This document shows, piece after piece, positions 44,775 through 52,122 of a stretch of DNA of 64,000 nucleotides; the stretch's first letter is position 1; each line of letters opens with the position of its first letter. The position numbers were made by a program, and so were the translations under genes. The stretch spans positions 1-64,000 of the forward strand of contig NZ_VDFW01000015.1 in the NCBI RefSeq assembly GCF_006152065.1, written 5' to 3'. The notes under the pieces were generated by a model. It had not been told where the DNA came from and made no database searches. It worked only from the letters and a program-made list of their open reading frames with translations. This DNA is from Amycolatopsis alkalitolerans (GTDB lineage Bacteria > Actinomycetota > Actinomycetes > Mycobacteriales > Pseudonocardiaceae).

Positions 44775-45293
44775 GTGTACGTCGCGATGGTCCGGCCGCG
44801 ATGGTCGGACATGGACGCGTTCGGGCACGGTACCGATCCGACCGAAAGTAGGCCGACCGTGATCAACCGGAAGCGGACCTACGCAAGGCGGATCGCCGTG
44901 GCTGCCGGTCGGATTGGTACCGATCGACACGGTAACCATGCGCGCATGGTGACCTTGCTCGAAGAGGCCCGCGTGCCGCTGCTGTTCGGCGACGCGGGCC
45001 GGGCCGGGGTGGGCGAGTTCGCCAAGGGGATGGTCGTGGTGCGGCTCACGGTCGACTACCGGGCGCCGGTCGTGGTGGACTCCCAGGAGCTGCGGGTCGA
45101 GGTGTCGTTGCGGGAGTTGAAGTTCGCCTCGGTCACGCTCGACTACACCGTCTACAGTGGACCCTCGGTCGAGGACCCGGTAGCCGTGGTGGCGGATACC
45201 GTGCTGGCGCCGTACGATCTCGCGACCAGGCGGCCCCGCCGGTTCATCGGCGCGGAGCGAGCGTTCTTGAAGGACAGGCTGGCTGATGACTGA
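44775..45293 (+). CDS. Hot-dog acyl-CoA thioesterase with an in-frame MITE insertion
   Basis: The frame has 172 codons from GTG 44775. It begins RPRWSDMDAFGH and resumes NHARMVTLLEEARVPLLFG, which together form the usual 4-hydroxybenzoyl-CoA thioesterase-like start. Between them lie 34 extra residues (GTDPTESRPTVINRKRTY and onward) encoded by a repeat element. The insertion adds exactly 102 bp, so the frame stays open. It splits the GH-x-NH loop, normally close to the active site, so activity may be lost or altered. The gene overlaps the next by 8 bp. Confidence 0.85.
   Translation: MYVAMVRPRWSDMDAFGHGTDPTESRPTVINRKRTYARRIAVAAGRIGTDRHGNHARMVTLLEEARVPLLFGDAGRAGVGEFAKGMVVVRLTVDYRAPVVVDSQELRVEVSLRELKFASVTLDYTVYSGPSVEDPVAVVADTVLAPYDLATRRPRRFIGAERAFLKDRLADD
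44828..44922. repeat. MITE-like inverted-repeat element, copy 2, inside the thioesterase gene
   Basis: The ends CGGTACCGATCCGACCG (44828-44844) and its complement at 44906-44922 match at 16 of 17 positions. Inside, GAAAGTAGGCCGACC and CTACGCAAGGCGGATCGC match copy 1 at 7033-7119. The direct repeat CACGGTA occurs at 44826-44832 and 44928-44934, 102 bp apart, and may be the target duplication. Confidence 0.8.
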
Positions 45294-45945
45294 AAGCACG
45301 AGAGCGCGCACGACCGAGCTGCGCGTGCCCGACGCGGCCGACCGGGAGACGTTGAGCGCGTTCGTCGCGCGGGCCGTCCGGCTCGACGGGCAGTGCGCGG
45401 TGCGGTTGCGCAACCGCGACGACCAGGTCGTCGAAGCGTGGGTGGTGACGCCGTTCGAGGTACTGGCCACCCGCGCGGTGCACGGGCAGGTCCAGCCGCG
45501 GGACGTCACGGTCTCCGGTAACGAGCTGCTCGCCGCGCTGACGGTCGCGCCGGGCGAGCGGATGGACCCCGGGCCCGCGCGGGATCTGTCGTGGCACGCG
45601 GAACTGCCGGTCGGCAGCGAGTGGCGGCCGGTGGACGAGCTGCCGGTCGAGGTCGTCGGTGAGCTGACCGACCGCGGCGTCGCGCTCGCGCGTGAGAACG
45701 TGGGCCCGCACGGCACGCCGCCCGCTTCGCTGATGGATCAGACGGTGCTCACGGTGACCGGTGGCGAGCTGACCGTCAAGATCCCGATGCGGTGCCTGTT
45801 CGCCCTGTCGGGTATGGGTTTTGCCGATTCGTCGATCGCCGGTGACGTGGTGCGGGTGACGGCGACGAGCTCCTGGTTCCGGCTCGACGCCCGGTATGGC
45901 GCGGTGCTGCGGCGCCGGCAGGCCCTCTTACCGCTCCTGTTCTGA
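45286..45945 (+). CDS. Conserved actinobacterial protein of unknown function
   Basis: The 219-residue protein starts at ATG 45286, eight bases inside the thioesterase end. There is no signal peptide or membrane segment. It shows LSAFVARAVRLDGQCAVRLRN, a middle beginning LPVEVVGELTDRGVALARE and the end SSWFRLDARYGAVLRRRQALLPLLF. A homologue follows the thioesterase gene in mycobacteria (from memory), so the pair is conserved, but the function is not known. Confidence 0.8.
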   Translation: MTESTRARTTELRVPDAADRETLSAFVARAVRLDGQCAVRLRNRDDQVVEAWVVTPFEVLATRAVHGQVQPRDVTVSGNELLAALTVAPGERMDPGPARDLSWHAELPVGSEWRPVDELPVEVVGELTDRGVALARENVGPHGTPPASLMDQTVLTVTGGELTVKIPMRCLFALSGMGFADSSIAGDVVRVTATSSWFRLDARYGAVLRRRQALLPLLF

Positions 45946-46015
45946 GCGGCGGTGACCTTCGGCCCTTCTCCGCGAGTTGCGGTCACGAGCATCCTGTCGA
46001 TCTCCGGGGTTCGCC

Positions 46016-48430
46016 ATGGGAAGGGAAAGACTCACGGTGACCGACGCCGAGCGTGGGCTCAGCGCCGCCGAGGTGGCGAGCCGGTTCGCGGCCGGGCAGG
46101 TGAACGACGTCCCGGTGCGGGCGAGCCGCACGGTCGGCCAGATCGTCCGCGCGAACCTGCTGACCCGCATCAACGCGATCCTCGCCGTGCTGCTGGCGAT
46201 CATCCTGCTGACCGGTTCCGTGCTGGACGCCATGTTCGGCCTGTTCATCGTGTTCAACAGCGGGGTCGGCATCGTCCAGGAGCTGCGGGCGAAGCGGACC
46301 CTGGACCGGCTGGCGATCGTGAGCAAGGCCCGGCCGCGGGTTCGCCGGGACGGGGCGGCCATGGAGATCGACGGGTCCGCGGTCGTGCTCGACGACGCGA
46401 TCGAACTGGGTCCGGGTGAGCAGGTCATCGTGGACGGCGTCGTGCTCACCTCGGCGGGGCTCGAACTCGACGAATCGCTGCTCACCGGCGAGTCGGACCC
46501 GGTGCCGAAAGGGCCGGGTGATCAGGTGCTGTCGGGGAGCTTCGTGGCCGCGGGCAACGGCGTCTACCGCGCGAGCCGGGTCGGCCGCGACGCGTACGCG
46601 GCCAGGCTGGCCGAGGAAGCCGGGCGGTTCACCCTCGTCCATTCGGAACTGGCCGCCGGCGTCAACAGCATCATCCGGTTCATCACCTGGCTGCTCGTCC
46701 CGGCGGGCGCGCTGACCGTCTGGAACCAGCTGTCCGGGCACGATCCGCTGGACAGGGCGCTCGCCGGCATGGTCGGGGCGCTCGTGCAGATGGTGCCCGA
46801 GGGGCTGGTGCTGATGGTGGCGATCGCGTTCGCGGTCGGGGTGATCCGGCTCGGCCGCCGCCAGTGCCTCGTCCAGGAGCTACCCGCGATCGAGGGCCTC
46901 GCCCGGGTCGACGTCGTCTGCGCCGACAAGACCGGCACCCTGACCGAGAACAGGATGCGCGTGATCGAGGCGCGGGCGATCGCCGACGGCCCGGTGGCCG
47001 ACGCACTGGGCGCGCTGGCCGCTGCCGATCCGATGCCGAACCCGAGCATGCGGGCCCTGCGCGAGGCGTATCCCGAGGTGCCGGACTGGCAGGTCGAGGC
47101 GGTCGCCCCGTTCTCGTCCGCGCGCAAGTGGAGCGGCGCGAGCTTCACCGGCCACGGCAGCTGGGTTCTGGGCGCGCCGGACGTGTTGCTGGCGGACGGC
47201 GACGCGGAGCGGGCCGAAGCGGAGCGGATCGGGGCGCGGGGGCTGCGGGTGATGCTGCTCGCCCGCACACCCGGCCCGTTGACCGCCCCGGGCCCGCTCC
47301 CGGAGCTCAAACCCGCCGCACTCGTGGTGCTCGAACAGCAGGTCCGGCCGGACGCCCGCGAGACGCTGAAGTTCTTCGCCGACGAGGACATGTCCGTGAA
47401 GGTGATCTCCGGTGACAACGCCGTGTCGGTGGGCGCGGTGGCCGCCTCACTGGACTTGCCGGGTGCCGATCATGCGGTCGACGCGCGCGCCCTGCCCGCC
47501 GACGCCGCCCGGTTCGCGGACGCCGTCGAGACCGGCACGGTGTTCGGCCGGGTGACTCCCGCGCGGAAGCGGGAGATGGTCGGCGCGCTGCGGTCACGCG
47601 GGCACACGGTCGCGATGACCGGCGACGGGGTGAACGACGTGCTCGCGCTCAAGGATGCCGATATCGGCGTGGCGATGGGCACCGGCAGCCCCGCGGCGCG
47701 CAGCGTGGCGCAGATCGTGTTGCTGGACAACAAGTTCGCCACCTTGCCGCACGTGGTCGCCGAGGGCAGGCGGGTGATCGGCAATATCGAACGGGTCGCG
47801 ACCCTCTTCCTCACCAAGACCGTGTACGCGGTGCTGCTTGCGCTGATCTTCGTCATTCCCGGGCTGATCGGGCTGGAGAAGCTGACCTACCCCTTCCTGC
47901 CGCGCCACATCACGATGATCTCGTGGTTCACGATCGGCGTGCCCGCGTTCGTGCTTTCGCTGGCCCCGAACCACGAACGGGCGCGCGGCGGTTTCGTGCC
48001 CAGGGTGATGCGCTCGGCCGTGCCGGCGGGCGTCATCGTCGCGGCCGCCACGTTCACCGCCTACCAACTGGTGTCCGATGTGGACAAAACGAAGTCGGCG
48101 ACGACGGCACTGATCACGCTGATCACGGTCTCGCTGTGGATCGTGGCGATCGTCGCCCGCCCCTACACGTGGTGGAAAGCGCTTCTCGTCGCGACCATGG
48201 CCGGGCTGTCGGCTCTGATGTTCATCCTTCCGCTCAGCAAGGCGCTGTTCGTCCTGGACCCGAGTGACACCCGGGGCACGCTGACAGGTCTGGCCTGCGC
48301 CGCCGCCGGGATAGTCCTGATCGAAACGGCTCGCTGGTTCGATCGCCGGCTCAGGGCCAGAGCAGCCGCTCGTCCCGGTCCGGATCGCCGACGGCGCGGC
48401 CGACCTCGCCACGACCGTCCGCGATCGTGA
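46016..48430 (+). CDS. P-type ATPase, CtpE-like cation transporter
   Basis: The 804-residue membrane pump starts at ATG 46016. Actuator TGES ([12 protein letters not shown]), phosphorylation site [13 protein letters not shown] and hinge [18 protein letters not shown] are all intact. The membrane helix [19 protein letters not shown] carries PEG, as in Ca/Mg-type P-ATPases rather than the CPC of heavy-metal pumps. It resembles mycobacterial CtpE (calcium uptake). In mycobacteria ctpE is elsewhere (from memory), so the gene interrupts the conserved block here. Confidence 0.92.
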   Translation: MGRERLTVTDAERGLSAAEVASRFAAGQVNDVPVRASRTVGQIVRANLLTRINAILAVLLAIILLTGSVLDAMFGLFIVFNSGVGIVQELRAKRTLDRLAIVSKARPRVRRDGAAMEIDGSAVVLDDAIELGPGEQVIVDGVVLTSAGLELDESLLTGESDPVPKGPGDQVLSGSFVAAGNGVYRASRVGRDAYAARLAEEAGRFTLVHSELAAGVNSIIRFITWLLVPAGALTVWNQLSGHDPLDRALAGMVGALVQMVPEGLVLMVAIAFAVGVIRLGRRQCLVQELPAIEGLARVDVVCADKTGTLTENRMRVIEARAIADGPVADALGALAAADPMPNPSMRALREAYPEVPDWQVEAVAPFSSARKWSGASFTGHGSWVLGAPDVLLADGDAERAEAERIGARGLRVMLLARTPGPLTAPGPLPELKPAALVVLEQQVRPDARETLKFFADEDMSVKVISGDNAVSVGAVAASLDLPGADHAVDARALPADAARFADAVETGTVFGRVTPARKREMVGALRSRGHTVAMTGDGVNDVLALKDADIGVAMGTGSPAARSVAQIVLLDNKFATLPHVVAEGRRVIGNIERVATLFLTKTVYAVLLALIFVIPGLIGLEKLTYPFLPRHITMISWFTIGVPAFVLSLAPNHERARGGFVPRVMRSAVPAGVIVAAATFTAYQLVSDVDKTKSATTALITLITVSLWIVAIVARPYTWWKALLVATMAGLSALMFILPLSKALFVLDPSDTRGTLTGLACAAAGIVLIETARWFDRRLRARAAARPGPDRRRRGRPRHDRPRS

Positions 48431-48449
48431 TCTTCACGGAGCGGCGCTT

Positions 48450-48839
48450 TCAGCCCCAGCTGTTCATCATGCTGTTCGCGGCCATTTCGAGGTACGCCCA
48501 CAGCTGCCGGTCGAGTTCCGGAGGCAGCTCCGCCTCGTCGACCGCGATCCGCATCAGGCGCAGCCACGCGTCGCGTTCGATGGGGCCGATCTTGAACGGC
48601 GCGTGCCGCATCCGCAGCCGCGGGTGACCGCGGCGGTCGGAGTAGGTGTGCGGGCCGCCCCAGTACTGCATCAGGAACAGCCGCAGCCGTTCCTCGGCCG
48701 GGCCGAGGTCTTGTTCGGGGTACAACGGGCGCAGGATTTCGTCCTCGGCGACCTCGGCGTAGAACCTGGCGACGATCTTGTGGAACGTCGGTTCGCCACC
48801 TACGGCGTCGAAGAAGGACTGCGGTTCGGGTTCGGACAC
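48450..48839 (-). CDS. glbO: Truncated hemoglobin GlbO
   Basis: The 129-residue group II truncated globin starts at GTG 48839. It has [46 protein letters not shown] with the proximal histidine in the last part, and the RDAWLRLMR end with the conserved tryptophan G8. It binds oxygen and nitric oxide and is linked to respiration and stress. Order next to mscS and HNH genes is as in the mycobacterial glbO region. Confidence 0.95.
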   Translation of the reverse strand: MSEPEPQSFFDAVGGEPTFHKIVARFYAEVAEDEILRPLYPEQDLGPAEERLRLFLMQYWGGPHTYSDRRGHPRLRMRHAPFKIGPIERDAWLRLMRIAVDEAELPPELDRQLWAYLEMAANSMMNSWG

Positions 48840-48861
48840 GCCTCCATTGTGCCGTTAGCGG

Positions 48862-49824
48862 TTAGGCGAGGAACCGGCCGAGGGGTGGTTCGAAGCCTGC
48901 CTCCTCGAGCCCGGACATCACGCGGGCCCGGAGCGCGCGCTGGACCGACCACTGTTTTCCGGGCCGGACCTTGACCATCAGCCGCATCGTGATGCCCTCC
49001 GGGGTCACGCTCTCCACGCCGAGGACCTCCGGCGGCTCCAGCACGTCGGCCGACAGCGGCTCCGAGGCCACCGCGGCGTTCGCGATCGTCGCGAGCACGT
49101 GGAGGGCTCGCTCGACGTCCGCCGTGTAGCTCAGCGGCACGTCCACGACGGCGTTCGCGAAGCCCTGGCTCGAGTTGCCGACGCGCAGCACCTCGCCGTT
49201 GCGGACGTACCAGACGGTGCCCTTCAGGTCACGCAACGTCGTGATGCGCAGCCCGACCGCCTCGACGGTGCCGCTGGCTTCGCCGACGTCCACGACGTCG
49301 CCGACGCCGTACTGGTCTTCGATCATCATGAACATCCCGGACAGGAAGTCCTTGACCAGGTTCTGCGCACCGAACCCGAGCGCGACCCCGACGATCCCCG
49401 CCGAGGCGATGATCGGGCCGAGGTTGATGCCGAGTTCGCCGAGCACCTGGATGAACGCGAGCCCGTAGACGATGAACGAGGTCAGCGATTTGAGCACCGA
49501 GCCGATCGTCTTCGCGCGCTGCCGCCGCCGCTCGATCACGGTCGGGCCGAGCAGATCCGGCGCGCGCTCCCGCAGCGGGCGCAGCAGCGCCGGCATCCGG
49601 CGGTTGTTGCCGCTGGGGATCTCGGTGACCCGGTCGATGATCTTCCGCAGCACCAGCCGGATCAGGAACGCGACGATCAGGATCAGCAGGATCTTGACGG
49701 GCGTGGCCACGAGCCAGCCGGCCGAGGCCGACAGCCACTCGTTGTGCGTCACCTGATACACCTGGTAACACCAGCTGCCCTGGTCGTTCACGCATTGCGG
49801 GGTTTCGGTCAGCAACGGGTTCAC
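48862..49824 (-). CDS. Small-conductance mechanosensitive channel (MscS family)
   Basis: The 320-residue protein starts at GTG 49824. Three hydrophobic segments precede the pore helix (IIASAGIVGVALGFGAQNLVKDFLSG). The MscS beta domain (MIEDQYGVGDVVDVGEASGTVEAVGLRITTLRD) and an alpha-beta cytoplasmic part follow. It releases solutes on osmotic downshock. The N-terminal segment before the first helix has two cysteines (PQCVNDQGSWCYQ), which may form an external disulfide. Confidence 0.93.
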   Translation of the reverse strand: MNPLLTETPQCVNDQGSWCYQVYQVTHNEWLSASAGWLVATPVKILLILIVAFLIRLVLRKIIDRVTEIPSGNNRRMPALLRPLRERAPDLLGPTVIERRRQRAKTIGSVLKSLTSFIVYGLAFIQVLGELGINLGPIIASAGIVGVALGFGAQNLVKDFLSGMFMMIEDQYGVGDVVDVGEASGTVEAVGLRITTLRDLKGTVWYVRNGEVLRVGNSSQGFANAVVDVPLSYTADVERALHVLATIANAAVASEPLSADVLEPPEVLGVESVTPEGITMRLMVKVRPGKQWSVQRALRARVMSGLEEAGFEPPLGRFLA

Positions 49825-49966
49825 GGAGCTACGTGGTCCCTTTCTCGCCTCGTGTGCCCTGGTTCACGTGAACGTCCGGCGGATGTCACAGGACACGTCT
49901 TCGAACACAGGTGCATTTCCGGGGTGATCTGTGGTCTGCTATGGCTGCACCGGTGGAGGTGGTCGA

Positions 49967-50692
49967 GTGCCAGACCGACAACCGAACCCTCCCGGCGCCG
50001 ACGACCACAATCCCGTGGCCGGGCCGGCGCCGGAGGTAGTCCTGTGTGCCTATCCGGGTGGGGCCGCCCCCAGCGGCCACCATGCCAGTGGGCCGCCTTC
50101 GCGCGGCGGAGGGCGAAACGCCCGTCCGCCCGGACAGCGTAGAGGCCGGGACCCGGCGGTCGGCATGGCCCCCATGAGCTGGGGGCGAAGGCGGGTCCTC
50201 CTGCTCAACGCCACCTACGAGCCGCTCACGGCATTGCCGCTGCGGCGGGCCGTGGTGCTGGTGATGTGCGGGAAGGCCGACGTGGTGCACGGCGATCCCG
50301 CGGGCCTGACGCTGCACGCGGCGACGGTGTCGCTGCCGGTGCCTTCGGTGATTCGGCTCTCCAGCTACGTCCGGGTGCCCTACCGCGCGCAGGTGCCGCT
50401 CACCCGGGCCGGGCTCATGCACCGGGACCGTTACCGCTGCGCGTACTGCGGTGGCCGGGCGGACACGATCGACCACGTCATCCCGCGCAGCCGTGGCGGC
50501 CCCCACAGCTGGCAGAACTGCGTGGCCTGCTGCGCGAAGTGCAATCACCGCAAGGCCGATCGGCTCCTGACGGAACTGGGCTGGCATCTGCGGATCGTGC
50601 CGACGGCGCCGCACGGCCCGCATTGGCGGCTGCTCGTGCACAGCGGGGAGGCCGACCCGTTGTGGAAGCCATATCTCGGCGTCGCCGCCTAG
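49967..50692 (+). CDS. HNH endonuclease family protein
   Basis: The protein has 241 residues from GTG 49967, chosen for GGAGGT six bases upstream; ATG 50165 or 50174 would give only the conserved part. The first 65 residues are proline- and glycine-rich. The conserved part is RVLLLNATYEPLTALPLRRA, and the HNH domain is CAYCGGRADTIDHVIPRS then NCVACCAKCNHRKADR with four zinc cysteines. The biological substrate is unknown. A strong terminator follows. Confidence 0.9.
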   Translation: MPDRQPNPPGADDHNPVAGPAPEVVLCAYPGGAAPSGHHASGPPSRGGGRNARPPGQRRGRDPAVGMAPMSWGRRRVLLLNATYEPLTALPLRRAVVLVMCGKADVVHGDPAGLTLHAATVSLPVPSVIRLSSYVRVPYRAQVPLTRAGLMHRDRYRCAYCGGRADTIDHVIPRSRGGPHSWQNCVACCAKCNHRKADRLLTELGWHLRIVPTAPHGPHWRLLVHSGEADPLWKPYLGVAA

Positions 50693-50701
50693 CGCACACC
50701 G

Positions 50702-50732
50702 AAGCCCCGGGCCGGGAAGCGGCCCGGGGCTT
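50702..50732 (+). terminator. Terminator after the HNH gene
   Basis: A perfect 12 bp stem (AAGCCCCGGGCC with GGCCCGGGGCTT), a 7-base loop and a following TCT lie 9 bp after the stop. It also separates the HNH gene from the convergent hexapeptide-repeat gene. Confidence 0.8.
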
Positions 50733-50760
50733 TCTGGTGCCCGGAGTCCGGAGTGTGCGT

Positions 50761-51075
50761 TCAGGAAGCGGTGACGCGGGTGCCACAGGTCACGCGCGTC
50801 CCGCGGGTGACCCTGGTGCCGCGCGTCACACGGGTGCCGGCGGTGACGCGCGTGCCACGGGTGACCCTGGTGCCTCGCGTGACCCTCGTACCGGCGGTGA
50901 CCCGCGTGCCACGGGTGACCCGCGTGCCACGGGTGACCCGGGTACCCCGGGTGACGCGCGTGCCGGCGGTGACCCTCGTCCCACGGGTGACCCGGGTGCC
51001 CCGGCTCTGGAACGTGTCGATCAGTGACTGAGAGTGGTCGGCGTTGGGCTGAGCGGGGGTAATTACGAGGTTCAT
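50761..51075 (-). CDS. Small protein of 13 tandem X-G-T-R-V-T hexapeptide repeats, function unknown
   Basis: The product has 104 residues from ATG 51075, behind GGAGGAC eight bases upstream. A 24-residue N-terminus (MNLVITPAQPNADHSQSLID and four more) precedes 13 perfect hexapeptides; X runs R R A R R R A R R A R R C, and the protein ends AS. At DNA level (50770-51003) the units differ mostly at synonymous positions: Arg codons CGG, CGC, CGT and AGG; Gly GGC, GGG and GGT; Thr ACC and ACG. The two other frames through this DNA change residues. Selection therefore acts on this frame. There is no signal peptide and no membrane helix. A leader-plus-repeat layout recalls multi-core RiPP precursors, and the alternating Thr/Val pattern recalls beta-solenoids, but no maturase gene is adjacent. 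Not recognised. Confidence 0.8.
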   Translation of the reverse strand: MNLVITPAQPNADHSQSLIDTFQSRGTRVTRGTRVTAGTRVTRGTRVTRGTRVTRGTRVTAGTRVTRGTRVTRGTRVTAGTRVTRGTRVTRGTRVTCGTRVTAS

Positions 51076-51340
51076 GTTCTGTCCTCCGGGGACCCAGTGC
51101 GTTACTTTGCGGGTAGGGGAGCTGGGCGCAAGGCCCGTACAGGTGAAAAACTACGAGGATTCCCCGGCGGGGACAACCCGATAGCGTTGAGTGCGGCCAG
51201 CCGTACGGTGAGTTGCAACCATTCGCGTAAACCCCTTACGGCCCATCGCGCGAACCCAAGAGCGGCACACGGCGGACGGCAGCCTTCGCGCGATGAACGG
51301 TCCCGCCGTCCGGCGAAGCGGCATCAGCTAAGGTGACCGC

Positions 51341-51580
51341 GTGAGCATCGTCCAGACATTCCTGGTCTTCGCGCTGATCCCGGGAGGCGTTTACGGGGTG
51401 GTCGCGCTTCTGACTTTGCGCTCGAAGTTCGCCGCCACCCCGCGGTACCGGCCTGGCCAGGCCTGGGACTACCCGCCGATGTGGTGGAGCGGCAACCCCG
51501 AGGGCATCGGCGCGCACCGGCAGGTGAGCTCCGGCGAAACGTCGCTGACGGCAGTGGGAGGTGCCCGTGGCAGCTGGTGA
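51341..51580 (+). CDS. Small single-pass membrane protein
   Basis: The 79-residue protein starts at GTG 51341, with TAAGGT six bases upstream (leaderless). One N-terminal helix (IVQTFLVFALIPGGVYGVVALLTL) anchors a cytoplasmic-type tail containing RYRPGQAWDYPPMWWSGNPEG. The PP-x-WWSGNPEG segment looks conserved and might bind a partner. The gene overlaps the DUF5130 gene by 14 bp, so the two are probably one unit. Function unknown. Confidence 0.75.
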   Translation: MSIVQTFLVFALIPGGVYGVVALLTLRSKFAATPRYRPGQAWDYPPMWWSGNPEGIGAHRQVSSGETSLTAVGGARGSW

Positions 51581-52052
51581 GATGGTCGAGCAGAGTCAGG
51601 CTCAGGCTGGGGAACCGGAGTTCGGCGTCGGAATCCTGCCGACCGGGCGGCGCTCGGTCGCCAGGATGTACGAGTCGGCAACGCCGGCGAGCCCGTTCAG
51701 CGTCCAGCAGTTGGCGCGTCTCGACGAGGCGCTGACGCTGGCGAGCCGCGAGACGGGCATCGACTTCAGCGTGTACCTGGGCGACCTGGGCGCCGACTCG
51801 CGGGCGGGGGCCGAGAAGCTCCACGGGTCCATCGGCACGGCCGCACCCGGCTCGGTGCTGATCGCGGTGTCGCCCGGTGAGCGCGTCGTGGAGATCGTCA
51901 CCGGCACGGACGCGCTCCAGCGCGTGCCCGACCGGGCTGCGAAGCTCGCGGTGATGAGCATGGTCGCCTCGTTCAAGGAGGGCGACCTCATCGGCGGCCT
52001 GGTCTCCGGCCTGCGCATGCTGGCCGATCAGGCGGGCTCCGCGCCCGCCTGA
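51567..52052 (+). CDS. DUF5130/TPM-like protein
   Basis: The protein has 161 residues from GTG 51567, six bases after GGGAGG; GTG 51561 and ATG 51582 are alternatives. The domain reads FSVQQLARLDEALTLASRETGIDFSVYLGDLG, then PGSVLIAVSPGERVVEIVTG and GGLVSGLRMLADQ, like TPM folds. A homologue lies between the HNH and pepN genes in mycobacteria (from memory). It probably works with the small membrane protein upstream. Confidence 0.8.
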   Translation: MAAGEMVEQSQAQAGEPEFGVGILPTGRRSVARMYESATPASPFSVQQLARLDEALTLASRETGIDFSVYLGDLGADSRAGAEKLHGSIGTAAPGSVLIAVSPGERVVEIVTGTDALQRVPDRAAKLAVMSMVASFKEGDLIGGLVSGLRMLADQAGSAPA

Positions 52053-52064
52053 CGGTTCGACCCG

Positions 52065-52121
52065 ATGCCGTGAGGGGCCCCCTCATGCCCTTATGGGCTG
52101 TGAGGGGGCCCCTCACGGCAT
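52065..52121. repeat. Long stem-loop repeat, copy A (between convergent genes)
   Basis: A perfect 21 bp inverted repeat (52065-52085 with 52101-52121, arms begin ATGCCGTGAGGGG) is capped by an inner GCCC-TTAT-GGGC hairpin. It lies exactly between the DUF5130 stop and the convergent pepN stop, so it can end transcription from both sides. A near-identical element occurs at 56144-56198. Confidence 0.85.
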
Positions 52122-52122
52122 T

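Noticed and set aside
50753..51031. Plus-strand frame rich in V-T-R-V-P over the hexapeptide gene
   Set aside because: Its residues vary (R/L, A/R) where the minus-strand residues stay constant, and it has no good ribosome site.
51034..51336. Plus-strand 100-codon frame upstream of the small membrane protein
   Set aside because: It covers the promoter and start of the hexapeptide gene, has no ribosome site and no ordered protein character.
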